Shown: positions 20,114-30,194 of the stretch, in pieces
How the letters are laid out: each line of letters starts with the position of its first letter
Position numbering within the stretch: the first letter of the stretch is position 1
Source of the DNA: Pelagophyceae sp. CCMP2097
Taxonomy: Eukaryota > Sar > Pelagophyceae
Direction of reading: 5' to 3'
NCBI GenBank assembly: GCA_026770575.1
Contig: MU657237.1
Location: 148,351-194,867 of the forward strand
DNA length: 46,517 bases
Program-made: the position numbers and the translations under genes
Notes under the pieces: generated by a model
Databases searched by the model: none
Seen by the model: the letters and a program-made list of their open reading frames with translations, nothing else
Told to the model about the DNA's origin: nothing

Positions 20114-20442
20114 GCCGCCGCGAAACCTCAGTTTTAAAAGTTGCAACAATCGTAAAGCGGCCGAGGGGCAGCCGCGGTGCCGGCGCGAGCTGGTATCCGC
20201 ACAGCAGCTCTTTACCAGAGTTCCAAGCCGGTTGGAGAAGGGCCCTTGGGGTCGGACCCTGCCAACTCGCGTTGAAGACCACGTTGCACGATCTGGACGG
20301 GGCAGTGTACGGTTTTGACCCAGCACGCTTCTTGCAGAGTACTGGCCTCCACTGGCAGGCGAAGAATGCGGTCATCTTAGGAAACGAAACGGGGAAATTG
20401 GCCTTCCAGCGAGGAGGCCGGCGGTGGTCCGTCTTCACCCGC
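20114..20442. other. Spacer downstream of the primase gene
   Basis: No gene is supported. Some open frames cross it on the minus strand, but they carry no motif and run into the primase exon in antisense. Confidence 0.4.
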
Positions 20443-21339
20443 TCACAGGCCGCGCGCGAGGTCGCTGGGCGACGCGGTGTCCAATGCTTGGAATGCCTGG
20501 TGGCGCGCTCTGGCCGCGGCCCCTCTTTGGGAATGCATGGCGCCCAAACCTGCTGGAGCGCCGGCGAGGGCGCGCTCATCGGATCGGCGCTCATGAGTGC
20601 CTAAGGTGGGCGGGGGTCCCGCGCGGACCGAGCGCGGGCCGCGGCGATGCGCGCACCAGCAGCGGGAGCAGCGATACGACCATAACCTGCGAGCGGTCGG
20701 TGAGGATGCGCGCGACCCGAGGCGCCACGGACCGTCAGCACGACGATTTGCTGCAACTGCGGCATTTCTTGCGGCGCGTCGGGCACCGCCGCCTTGGTCT
20801 TGCCCGCGTCCGGGCCCCGGCTCGGCACGCGGAGCCGCACGTTGAACGTGCCGACGGCGACGGACCGCGCGCGCTGCATGGCGGCGGCGGCGGCGTCGAG
20901 TTCAGCCGCGGCGGAGGCGACGGCTGCGGCGTTGTCGTCGCTCGCCGTACCGCTCGTCAGCTGCTGCACCTTGGCATCGCGCAAAACGACCGAAGCGGCG
21001 TCCCAGTCGTCGGCCTGCGCGGCGCGCGTGGGACGCACGAGCGCGGCGCCGCGGACGCACCGCGGCGTTGTACGCGTCGACGCGCGTGCGCAGCCACGCA
21101 AACGACGCGAAGATGGACACAAAGGCGACGAGCGGCGCCGGCTGCAGCGTCGCGCCCATGGCCTCCGGCAGCGCGGCCGTCTCCGTCAGCGCGACCACCT
21201 CCGCGAAGTCCGGCGCGCCGCCGACGGCGCGCGGCGCGCGCGCACCGCCGCGCCGCGCGCCGCGCCGCGCCAAAGGCACGAGCGCGTCCGCCACGCCGCC
21301 CAGCAGCGCCACGACTGCGAGGCTCGCCGAGAAACGCAT
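20443..21339 (-). CDS. Putative plastid-targeted small membrane protein, function unknown
   Basis: Exons 21339-21061, 21014-20733, 20686-20657, 20600-20550 and 20496-20443 close exactly (231 residues). The last three could instead be one exon 20686-20591 (218 residues). I prefer the five-exon form because its donors (gtgcgc, gtttgg) and acceptors fit in phase and its ending, LDTASPSDLARGL, looks natural. The N-terminus MRFSASLAVVALLGGVADA is a signal peptide followed by an Arg/Ala-rich, acid-free stretch (LVPLARRGARRGGARAPRAV), the pattern of a heterokont plastid leader. A first hydrophobic helix (APLVAFVSIFASFAWL) and a second near the C-terminus (IVVLTVMVVSLLPLL) flank an Ala-rich region that may form a coiled coil. 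I do not recognise the family. Confidence 0.62.
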
Positions 21340-21548
21340 GGCTGCGGCCAACGCGTGCGGGCGTCGGCGCGTGGGGCGTCGGCGCGGGAGCGTGGGAAGC
21401 CTGACACCACGGCTTCCGTAATCGCTAAACTCGTGGATCGCTAAAATTGCTCGACTTTCAAGGACACGTTGACTAGAGAGAGGGTTTCCGGGGCGGTCGT
21501 AAATTTATTTACCCTCAAACACCTAGCTCCGAGGAGCCTGGCGTCTCC
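21340..21548. other. Short intergenic flank of the TTAA element
   Basis: Upstream of the small membrane protein gene. Composition falls toward 21500 (gtaaatttatttaccctc, itself a small palindrome). No gene is seen. Confidence 0.4.
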
Positions 21549-22150
21549 TTAACAGTATATCCAAGACCCATTCTGCGGTACGGGCACGGAGGGGGGGGGT
21601 CCGTGACCNNNNNNNNNNNNNNNNNNNNNNNNNNNNNNNNNNNNNNNNNNNNNNNNNNNNNNNNNNNNNNNNNNNNNNNNNNNNNNNNNNNNNNNNNNNN
21701 NNNNNNNNNNNNNNNNNNNNNNNNNNNNNNNNNNNNNNNNNNNNNNNNNNNNNNNNNNNNNNNNNNNNNNNNNNNNNNNNNNNNNNNNNNNNNNNNNNNN
21801 NNNNNNNNNNNNNNNNNNNNNNNNNNNNNNNNNNNNNNNNNNNNNNNNNNNNNNNNNNNNNNNNNNNNNNNNNNNNNNNNNNNNNNNNNNNNNNNNNNNN
21901 NNNNNNNNNNNNNNNNNNNNNNNNNNNNNNNNNNNNNNNNNNNNNNNNNNNNNNNNNNNNNNNNNNNNNNNNNNNNNNNNNNNNNNNNNNNNNNNNNNNN
22001 NNNNNNNNNNNNNCGGGCCGAGCCGCGCAGGGGGGGAAGAATATTCACGTATCGACGCGGGGTCGTCGACCCCCCCCCCCTACCTACCGACACCCTCCAC
22101 CCCCACCGACCTTGCCCGTACCGCAGAATGGGTCTTGGATATACTGTTAA
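21549..22150. mobile_element. Non-autonomous DNA transposon (MITE-like) with perfect terminal inverted repeats and TTAA ends
   Basis: The sequence at 21549-21586 is the exact reverse complement of 22150-22113 (38 bp including the outer TTAA). The TIR proper begins CAGTATATCCAAGACCCATT. TTAA at both ends matches the target-site duplication of piggyBac-type elements, although it could also be part of the repeat. The interior has G/C homopolymer runs and a palindrome (ggggtcgtcgacccc, 22059-22073). At least 405 bases are unknown (N). The visible part has no transposase. Confidence 0.8.
21609..22013. other. Assembly gap (N)
   Basis: 405 unknown bases between the arms of the TTAA element. The homopolymer and palindromic sequence on each side probably broke the assembly. 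Confidence 0.99.
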
Positions 22151-22271
22151 CGAAAGGTGACTTAAACAAGCTTGAAATCCCATTAAATTTTCGTATTTTC
22201 AGACGATCTTACAAACCGGGCGCAAGAATTTTCGGTCGCGACGATCTTGGTGCTCGTACAGAGTCGCGTCT

Positions 22272-23667
22272 ATGGTTGTCCCGTGTTGGTTTCCGGTCGT
22301 CGTCGGCGCGCTCTTGCTGGCCTCGGCCGCACCGATGCCTCGTGACGCTGAGCCGGCTTCGCACGAGCGCGTTTCGCGCCGCAGCCTAGAACACCACGAG
22401 CCGTTGTCCGGCGGCTTTTACCCGACGCGGATGGCGCTCGACGCGAATCGCACCGCGGCCGCCGCCGCGCTGGCCGCGCGCAACCGCGAAAAATTGCAAT
22501 CGATCCTCGACAAGCTGAAGCGCGGCGCCGCGGCCGCGCTCTGCGCGCGGCGGCCCGCGCCGGCGGTCGGCGCGCCGCCGCCAGCGGCCGAGACGCGGCG
22601 ACTGCGGTGCGTTTCCTACCTGGGGAGTACCCCCCGGCGCGGGAAAAATCTCGGCCCGCGTTAGGTGGCTCCACTTCCCAAAGTGCGGCTCGGCGGCCGC
22701 GACGATGTTCAACCGCTATGGCTGCGCGGCGACGCGGCGGCCGGACCTCTTCCTCGGCGCGGATATGCCTATCGCCTTGCGGTCAATCTTCGGCGTCGCC
22801 AACGGCGCGAGGCTGGTGGTGAACACGCACACGCTCGCGAAGATCGCGCAGGCCGCTTGCACGACGGACCACCGCTACGACGCGCCCGTCGGCGCGGACG
22901 TCGACCTCGAGGCCGAGCTCAACAGGTGGGCCGTCCACACACCGCTGGCGGGCAAAGTCGACGAGGCGACGATTTTCGCGCTCTTTCGCGCGCCTGCGCA
23001 GCGCGCCCTCTCCGCGTTCCACTTCGGCAAGCACATTTGGGGAGGCGAGATGACCGGAGGTGAGCAGTTCGTCCGCTGGCGCAAGTTTGCGGCGGAGACG
23101 ACACCGACGTCGCGCGACTTCGCGGCGCTGCCGGGCATCGGCGGCTGCTACGTGAAGATGCTCTCGGGGTGCCCCTGCTCGGCGCGGCCGCAGTACGTGG
23201 ACCGCGCCGGCGACGTCGAGCAGTACCCGCACGTCGCGGCCTGCATAAGCAAATGGAAAACATTTGACGACGCGGCGGCCGAGAGGGCCGCGCGCCGCGT
23301 CGCCCGCATGGCCTTTGTCGGACTGCAGGAGGCGTTCAACGCCTCCGTGTGCCTCTTCCACCACAACTTTGGAGGCGACGTCGACGAGGCCGAAATGGCA
23401 CTCTTCAACGTCGGCCCACGCCCGCGTCGCGCAATCGCCGGATCCGTCCCGATGCGGCGCCAGAGCCTCGTCGCCGTAGGCAACCACGGCAGCCACAAGC
23501 AGGCCGCGCACGCGCGGTACGCTGGGGCGTGGCCCAAGTCGCTCACCCGCGACGAAGCGCCGCTGGGCGACTACGTGGACTCGCTCGACGAGGTGGTCTG
23601 GAGCGCCGCGCTCGCGAGGTTCGACGACGACATCGACAGGGCCGTCGCGCAGATCCGAGCGCGGTGA
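22272..23667 (+). CDS. Secretory-pathway sulfotransferase-like protein
   Basis: Exons 22272-22606 and 22665-23667 give 445 residues. A signal peptide or anchor (MVVPCWFPVVVGALLLASAA) is followed by a polar stem. The catalytic part begins with WLHFPKCGSAAATMFNRYGC, assembled across the splice, which fits the 5'-phosphosulfate-binding loop of sulfotransferases. FALFRAPAQRALSAFHFGKH matches the 3'-phosphate-binding motif (R-x-P-x-x-R-x-x-S). Cys-rich CYVKMLSGCPCS and later FVGLQEAFNASVCLFHHNFGG, typical of algal members, complete the domain. It probably transfers sulfate from PAPS to glycans in the Golgi; the acceptor is unknown. The TTAA element ends 121 bases upstream. Confidence 0.75.
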
Positions 23668-23938
23668 ACGACACGAGATGATAAGATTCGCGCTGCATGC
23701 CTCGGAGCGAGCTCTCCCGCCCTGCTCGTCCACGACACGCGTCGCGTAAGCCTGCCCCCCGTTTCATTTGTTCATTCCTTGGGGTGCTGTCCCTTTGGTT
23801 CAAGTGGTTTTCTTACCCTGGGGGGGAGACCAACGTCACGTGAGCGTCATGACTCGGCTCGGACGCGCCGGGCTCGTGTCGCCGAAATGTAGATTTGATT
23901 CGGGCCCCTGGGAGAGCTCGGAATTGGGCCCAGCGCCG
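23668..23938. other. Intergenic / alternative 5' region
   Basis: No separate gene is seen. An in-frame upstream ATG at 23849 would extend the next protein by 30 residues. Confidence 0.4.
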
Positions 23939-26026
23939 ATGCTCGAGTCGGCGTCGCAGGCGACGCTGCCGCCGGTGCCGCCGGCGGCCGAGGAGGACGG
24001 CGAGGAGGGCGACCTTGTGCAGGACCGCGCGCAGGTCAAGGAGGCGGCGCACCGCCTTCAGGTCAAGGAGGCGCAGACCGCCGCCGCGGCCAGGCCGCAG
24101 CGGCGCACGTTCGGCGGCGCCGCCGCCGTCGTGCCGCGCGCCGCCGCCGTCGTCGTCGCCGCGCCGGCCCCAAAGGTCGAGGCGCGCGTCTGCCGCTGGG
24201 CCTCGGACGTCGACGCTTTGAAGCAATTCGAAGTCCGCCTCGAGCTCGAAGCGCGCCACCTCGACTCCAAGGGCACGCGGTCCGTCGTCTCGGCGCGCCT
24301 CAAGGCGGCGCTGCCGCGCGACGACGCGGCGGCGTTTGAACCGCCGACGAAGCCGACGAACGTCGTAGTCGTCCTGTCCAACTTCGAGGCGGCGCCGATC
24401 GCGCACCGCCTCGCGTACGGCTCGACGATGACGCTCAGAGTCGACGCCGGCGAACACGGCGCCGTCGAGTACAACCTCGTCTGCGCGCGCGCAAACGCGG
24501 CCGACGCCGCGCAAACCGTCTTTGAGGCGTGAGTCGCCCGCGAGCGCGCCGCGCCGTCCGGACGGTCTCTCTGCAGGCCGCCCATGGTGCGCGGCGGTTC
24601 GTACGAGCACGCCTTCGACGACGTCGGCGCCTTTATCGTCTCGGACGCCGTGTTCCAGGGCGTCGAGGTGCGCGTCGAAGTCTTTGCCATTACTGGTATG
24701 AAGGAGCTCCGCCTCGCCGCGGCGGCGCGCAGGAACGCGCGCGACGCCGACGTGCTACGGCAGCGCGCGGCCGTCGCCGCCGACGTGCTGCGCGCGGGCG
24801 CCGCGCAGCGCGAGCGCGAGGCGGCGCGCGCAACCGCCGCCGACGAGGCCGCCGCCGCCGAGATCCGAAACGAAAAGGCGGACCGCGGCCTGCGGCAGCG
24901 CAACGAGGAGGCGCGGGCGCAGGTCGTCCATGAGTCGATGCTGATGCAGCGCCAAGCCAAGCAGGAGAGACAGGCGGCGCGCGCCGCGCAGGCGCCGCGG
25001 CGGCGCGGCGCCGACGCGGTGCAGGCCGAGACGTCAGAGCCGCCGGGCGAGCCGCCGGAGCCGCGGGCCGACTCCAAGTTCAGCCGCCTGCGCGGCCTCG
25101 TCGCCGAGGCGCGCGAGCTGCACGCAGACGCGCCGGCCGCCGGCGCGGCGCCGCCGCCGGAGCCCGAGCTCCTCGCGCCGCGGGCCGCGCGCGACCGCCA
25201 TTTCTTCAGCCCGACGCACCAGTCGCACAACGCCGCCGCCGCCGCGTCGTACGCCGCCGCCGCCGCCGCGCGGGAAATGCACCACGCCGCCGCCGCGTAC
25301 GACGACGCCGACGACGCCGACGACGCGCCCCGAGGCGCCGTCGACGAGTACCAGTCGCCGCCCAACACGCCGCCCGGGAGGGCGCGCGCCGTCGACGAGT
25401 ACCAGTCGCCGCCCAACACGCCGCCCGGGAGGACGCGCGCCGCCGCCTCGACGGAGGACGACCAGCATCCGCCGTCCCTGGCGACGCCGGCCGCCGCTTC
25501 GCCGAGGGTCGTGCCTTTGGCGAAGGGCCCCCGCGACGCTCCGGGCCCGGCGCGAGGCGGGAGCGCGACTCGACGCGCCGAGCCGCGGCGAGCGGCCGCG
25601 ACGAAAGCGCGAAGCGACGTCGACGGCGCGGAAGAGGCGCCCGCCCAGTCGCCGCGGACGAAGCCCGCCGCCGCGGGCGTCCCCCGGTCGCCGCGGGCGA
25701 AGCCCGCCGCCCCGGGCGCCGCTCGGTCGCCGCGGGCGCCGCCCGCCACCGCGGGTCCGGCGCGCTGCACGATCCTCGAGTCCCGATGGACACCCGCCGA
25801 GGCGAATTTGCGCGCGGGCGAGGCCATCGAATTCAAGGTCGACGACGGCGAGATGGGCATGGTCGAGTACGTCCTCGTCTGCGAAAGCGGCGGCGTCCGG
25901 CTCTTCGGGACGGACGTGCTGGCGCGCGGCGGCGCGTTTTCCTTCACGTTCGAGCAGCCCGGGAGCTACGTCGTCTTCGACGACGACGATTTAGAGTCGC
26001 GCCTCGATGTAACTGTGACCGACTAA
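23939..26026 (+). CDS. SAP-like domain protein with two cupredoxin-like beta domains and low-complexity repeats
   Basis: Exons 23939-24528 and 24577-26026 (48-base gtgagt...ctgcag intron) give 679 residues from the ATG at 23939. LKQFEVRLELEARHLDSKGT plus RSVVSARLKAAL (about residues 92-123) resembles a SAP DNA/RNA-binding helix pair. A beta-rich domain follows (LAYGSTMTLRVDAGEHGAVE, then GGSYEHAFDDVGAFIV), and a second copy lies at the C-terminus (LRAGEAIEFKVDDGEMGMVE, then GGAFSFTFEQPGSYVVFDD). Both resemble cupredoxin-type sandwiches but lack the His/Cys copper ligands, so metal binding is unlikely. Between them lie a long Ala/Arg/Glu coiled-coil region and Pro-rich repeats. The function is unknown; a nucleic-acid-linked scaffold is a guess. 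Confidence 0.65.
25339..25440 (+). repeat. 51 bp unit repeated twice (VDEYQSPPNTPPGR)
   Basis: Two almost identical 51-base units encode 17 residues each (VDEYQSPPNTPPGRxRA). They lie inside the Pro-rich linker and keep frame. Confidence 0.85.
25641..25758 (+). repeat. 36 bp (12-residue) degenerate tandem repeat, about three copies
   Basis: Units of the form SPRxKPAAxGxxR repeat three times in frame just before the C-terminal beta domain. Confidence 0.65.
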
Positions 26027-26173
26027 GCCTGTTTGTACCAACAAGGGACCCCAAACTTATGAGGCCGCCACCTCGAGACAAACACAGATTGCGAGAGGGC
26101 GCAGGCCGTGCCTGGGTAGCACCGGGCCTTCGTCGTCGTGGCCGTCGTCGGGTTCCCCCTCCGAGTCGTTGGG
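26027..26173. other. Convergent intergenic region
   Basis: 147 bases between two convergent stops. Nothing beyond 3' UTR sequence is seen. Confidence 0.4.
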
Positions 26174-28828
26174 TTACACCCTCTCCACGTCCGTGTCTAA
26201 GAGCGTGGAGATGCGCGCGGTGAGGCCCGAGTACTTGACGCCGTGGCCGGCGCCGTCGAGGCGGCCCGTCGCAATGACGAGCAGCTTGGAGACGCCCTTT
26301 GGGATGATGGTCTTGTCAGAAAAGCCGGAAAAGTTGTAGCCGTCCTCTGCGACGAGGTAGATGCCGCCCTGCTCGCGGAACGTGGTGCGCTCCTCGCGGT
26401 TAAAACCGCGCGAGGCCAAAGTAACCACGTACGGCCCCATCATCATCGCAAGGGCGACGAGGAGGCCCTCGTTGCCCCAGCCCTGGTCGGTGATGCGCAC
26501 GAAGAGTTGCTCGACGTTCTGTACCGCGTTTGCGTCGACCTCGTGCTCCCAGCAGACCAAGTTCTGGCCGCCGCACCAGGCACGGAAGTTGGCGTCGTTG
26601 ATAACCTCGTGCTGCGCCGTGTCGATGTGCTGCGCGCCGTGCGACGTGAAGCTCAGCGTCGACTCGAGCTCGTGGCTGATGTGCTCGATGCGCGCGGGGT
26701 CGACGCGCGGGAACGCGCGGCGGAAGAGGCCGCGCTGGACGGCGTCGTAGTCCACTGCCGCGTCGCAGTCGGCGCCACAGCGACCCTGTGCATCGAGCCT
26801 TTTCGGGCGTGCATCAAGCCTCTGTACTCGTGACTCGAAGCATCAGAGACGGGGTCCGCGTTCTACGATTGTGGAGGACACGGCAGATTACCTCCTTGTA
26901 CGCCTCGAGGACGGGCAGCGCGTCGAGGATGCGCTGCCGCTCGTAGGGCGCGTGGTCGCGGCGCAGCGCGGTGACGAGCGCCGCGACGCCGAGCTGCACC
27001 TCGCAGGCGCAAATGTACGCCGCGGCGAGGCCCGCCTGGTAGTAGTTTGGCGCGCCGATGAAGAAGTTCATGTTGTAGAGCTCGCAGTTGGCGGCGCCCG
27101 CCTGCGACGAGTTGGCCTTGAAGCGGTAGATGGTGATGACGTGGCCGCCGGGCAGCTCGAGCGGCACCATCTCCGAGATGGCCTGCAGCTGGTCCGCCGC
27201 CGTGCCCACAAACCTACGAGGCGGCCGGATTGCGTCGAGGAAACGCGTCGCGCGGAAACGCTTCAGGCACAAGGGGTCGCACTGGTCGACGTGTTTGGCG
27301 TAATTGGCCTCGAACGCGTCCGAAAGCGCGGCGGCGATGAGGTCGAGCTCGTCGACCGTCGACACGGTGAACGTCGTGCGCCGGATGTCGCCCGCGATGC
27401 ACGCAGACGACATCTGGCCGCGGCGCACGTACGCCTGTCCGCGGCAAGCTCGAGCAGACGCCTCGCGGCGAGCGTGCGAACCGTTCCTCGTCGCGACGGG
27501 CGCACCTTGTTGAAGAGCGACTGGAGCGGCTTGTAGTTTACGAGGTTGGCCTCGTCCCGGACCTTGAGCGCGGCGGCGCCGCCGGCGAGGCCCGCGGCGT
27601 CGGCGATCCAGGTGCGCAGCGCCTGGAAGACAGCCGCGTCGCGCTCCTTAGTCGCGATGACGTCCGTGTGCTTTTCTGCCTTGAGCGCAGCGCGGCAGAC
27701 GCGAGCGTGCTTCAGCGAGCTCGGCATGAACGGGTCCGGGTCGGCCCACCCGCCGTGGTGCTTCGTGTCGGCCCACCTAGCGCGGCAACTGCGGCGACCC
27801 GGCGGCGGCCCGGTCCTCTTGGCGGAGGCTCCACCTCTGGGAGGCTCGCGGCGACGCAACCCGGCGGCCCGGTCCTCGGGGCGGGGGCTCCACCTCGGAC
27901 CGCCTCACATTTGGAAGACGAGCGTCGCCGCCTCGCGCTCGACCTCGCGCTGGTCGCCGATGCGGCCGAGGTCGAGGCGGTTGAGCTTGTGCTGCGCGGC
28001 GCTGCCGCCGAGGTGGTCGAGGGCGACGATTTTCCGGATGACTTCGGGCGAGTCGCAGTCGACGAGCTGCGTGAACTCGTGGACCAACATGCCCACAATG
28101 GCGTCCGTCGTCGTCGAGGCCTCCTCGGCGATGGTGCCGTACGTGCCCTGGAAAAACGTCTTCGATCCGTACGTCGCGACGACCCACTGGAAGAACTTGA
28201 GCGACCGCATGACGGACTTTGCCAGCGTCGCCTTTGCAAAGCTCTGCGCGTCCGCGTCCTGCAAAGAGTTCGTCGACGTCATCAGCGCCAGCACCTCGCG
28301 CCCAAACGCCTCGGTCACGTCGCGCACGCTAAATGTCGGCGGCAGCCGCGCCAGAGCCGCCGCGTCGCCGGTCTCTAGCCAATCGCGCGCGACGCCCTGC
28401 AGCGCCGCCACGCCTACCGGCGCCTCTTCCGCGCTGGCGGCCACGGCGAGCGAGAGCTGCGCGCCCTGGACCTTTAGAGCGTGCCCGCCGCCGCCGCCGA
28501 CAACGCACCGCACCTCGACGCGGTCGCCGCCTGCGCACGAGGCCGCGTCGATTTCCACGCTAAACGCCGCCCCATCGTGCGGCGCGACGCCCTCGACGTC
28601 GGCCACCGCCACCTCGGCGCCCTGCAGCAGCACGACGATTCGGAGGCGGCCCTTCTGGTTGCCATAGCCCTGGTCGCCCCAGCGCCCGGCAAAGGTCACG
28701 CCCTGCAGCTCCGCGCCCGGCAGCACGGGCAAGACCGCAATGGTCACGAACGCGTCCGACGCGGCCTCATAAGTCCCCTCTACCTTCACCGTCTCGCCGC
28801 CCCCGCCGAAGGACACACCCGCACCCAT
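26174..28828 (-). CDS. Large protein with two DQG(Y/W)GN motifs, function unknown
   Basis: Exons 28828-27909, 27776-27506, 27434-26892 and 26785-26174 close exactly to 781 residues. Near the N-terminus a beta-rich domain carries FAGRWGDQGYGNQKGRLRIV. Near the C-terminus a related segment reads LFVRITDQGWGNEGLLVALA. The shared D-Q-G-x-G-N core and similar surroundings suggest two copies of one domain type flanking a helical middle (TFSVRDVTEAFGREVLAL; TFTVSTVDELDLIAAALSD). I do not recognise a named family; DQGxGN segments occur in lectin-like or jelly-roll domains, so ligand binding is only a suggestion. Intron 1 (27908-27777) contains a repeated gaggtggagc...gaggaccgggccgccg block. The start codon lies 3 bases from a dispersed repeat, so its promoter may be repeat-derived. 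Confidence 0.72.
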
Positions 28829-28831
28829 GTT

Positions 28832-28861
28832 GCTTGCTTAAGATCCACCCTGGGTGGGGCT
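28832..28861 (-). repeat. Dispersed CCCAGGGTGGATCTTAAGC repeat, copy 1
   Basis: About 30 bases matching the other five copies (29573-29606 minus; 31628-31659, 31673-31710, 33942-33983 and 34070-34095 plus). It abuts the ATG of the DQGxGN gene. Confidence 0.8.
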
Positions 28862-28985
28862 GGCCCAAGAGGGTAGTCACTAGTATGCCCGTCTAGTACT
28901 AGGCCAAGCGGTGACAAAGTCAGTTAGCGCGACGCGTGCCGGCCGCGAAACTGAAACTGGAAAGAAGATTTGTTTCGGGGCCCAA

Positions 28986-29572
28986 CTTGAAGCCTGGACC
29001 TGCCCTGCTGCGGCACGGGTATGCTGCTGAGATAGCGCGTGGAGCGGGACTCTCGGTGACATACTCTTCCTCAACACGTTCATCATGGCCGCGTTCTGAG
29101 ATAGCGCGTGGAGCGGGACTCTCGTGCTGGACACGTTTTCAAACCTGTTGTTTTCACAACTTTTTTTTCTCCTTTTTTTTTAATTGTCTTGCTAAATTTC
29201 TACAATATTGTATGTGGACGACGCACGAGAAAATCGCTGTTCGCTTTGGAACTGAGCCGCCGGCGAGAACCGCTGCGTGTACCTGAGCACCCCACAATGC
29301 CCATCGAAATCGCCCAGTGAGATAGAACGGTCTGCGTCCTCGTGACACTCAACCACTCTCTCCCTGCGAGCGCCGCCGATCTGCATGGGAGATGCACTCT
29401 GCACTCAATGTCGCTTTCCGGATTATAAATTAAAACCCTCATGCCTCACTTTAGCGCCGGAGGGAAAAGGCACAGACGGAGGAAAGGACCCAAGCCATGC
29501 CTGGGCCGCGACGCGGTACATCCACATCCCGAATGAGCTCGAAAAACCCGCCGACGCCACCGCACCCCACCA
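28986..29572 (+). repeat. Dispersed element R, copy 1 (plus orientation)
   Basis: It begins with a short segment ending in GCACGGGTATGCTGCTGAGA and then carries TAGCGCGTGGAGCGGGACTC twice, about 80 bases apart, with a run of acgttttcaaacctgttgtt and a T-rich tract. After a diverged stretch it resumes with gaggaaaggaccca and gcggtacatcc...catcccgaatga, blocks shared with copy 2. It meets the inverted copy 2 head to head near 29573. Confidence 0.75.
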
Positions 29573-29615
29573 GGCTTGCTTGCTTAAGATCCACCCTGGG
29601 CGGGGCTGCCTCAAA

Positions 29616-29663
29616 GGGGAATAACCGTCAAACCCAGCCCCAAAGGGGAATAACCGTCAAACC
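29616..29663 (+). repeat. Tandem pair containing ggggaataaccgtcaaaccc
   Basis: Two near-identical units side by side; the reverse complement pair is present at about 31570-31625 in copy 3. Confidence 0.75.
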
Positions 29664-29930
29664 CAGTCAAAGGCTGGCTTCCAGGCCCAGAGGCCCGGAG
29701 CCAAGGCCCCGGAGAGCGCGTCAGCACATATAGCGCGGCGTCTCCTCGCGGTGGTATGGGTGCCCAGTCACTTTGGCACTTCGGTCTGGTTCGTTGGGGT
29801 TGCCGGTTGGGGTGCGGGGCGTCAGCGGCTTTTTCGAGTTCATTCGGGATGAGGATGTACCGCGTACCGGCCCAGGGCATGGCCTGGGTCCTTTCCTCCG
29901 TGTTTTCCTCTTTTGCCTCCGAGCTAAAGT

Positions 29931-29980
29931 AGGAATTCCTAGATAGGAATTCCTAGTCTGCAAGACTTAGGATTCCTACA
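29931..29980. repeat. Cluster of TAGGAATTCCTA palindromes
   Basis: taggaattcctagataggaa and the following bases contain two perfect 12 bp palindromes and a diverged third (aggattccta). Confidence 0.75.
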
Positions 29981-30194
29981 AAAAAAAGAAAAAAATGTTG
30001 TGAAAACAACAGGTTTGAAAACGTGCCCAGCACGAGAGTCCCGCTCCACGCGCTATCTCAGAACGCGGCCATGATGAACGTGTTGAGGAAGAGTATGTCA
30101 CCGAAAATCCCGCTCCACGCGCTATCTCAGCAGCATACCCGTGCCGCAGCAGGGCAGGTCCAAGCGCGGCACGACGACGTCGAGCGCCGGGTCC

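Larger units (their letters stand above)
29573..30192 (-). repeat. Dispersed element R, copy 2 (inverted)
   Basis: Read on the minus strand it has the same block order as copy 1: GCACGGGTATGCTGCTGAGA, two TAGCGCGTGGAGCGGGA boxes, the T-tract, a cluster of AGGAATTCCTA palindromes (29931-29980), the gcggtacatcctcatcccga block and AAGTGCCAAAGTGACTGGGC. Then come two direct repeats of the ctgggtttgacggttattcc block and the CCCAGGGTGGATCTTAAGC end. Confidence 0.78.

Noticed and set aside
21515..22183. Open frames spanning the first gap on both strands
   Set aside because: They consist mostly of N and inverted-repeat sequence; no real coding evidence.
24577..25947. Long minus-strand frame (629 codons, 25947-24058)
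   Set aside because: Antisense of the SAP-like/beta-domain gene; Ala/Ser/Arg-rich only because of GC bias, while the plus-strand reading has paired domains and phase-correct splicing.
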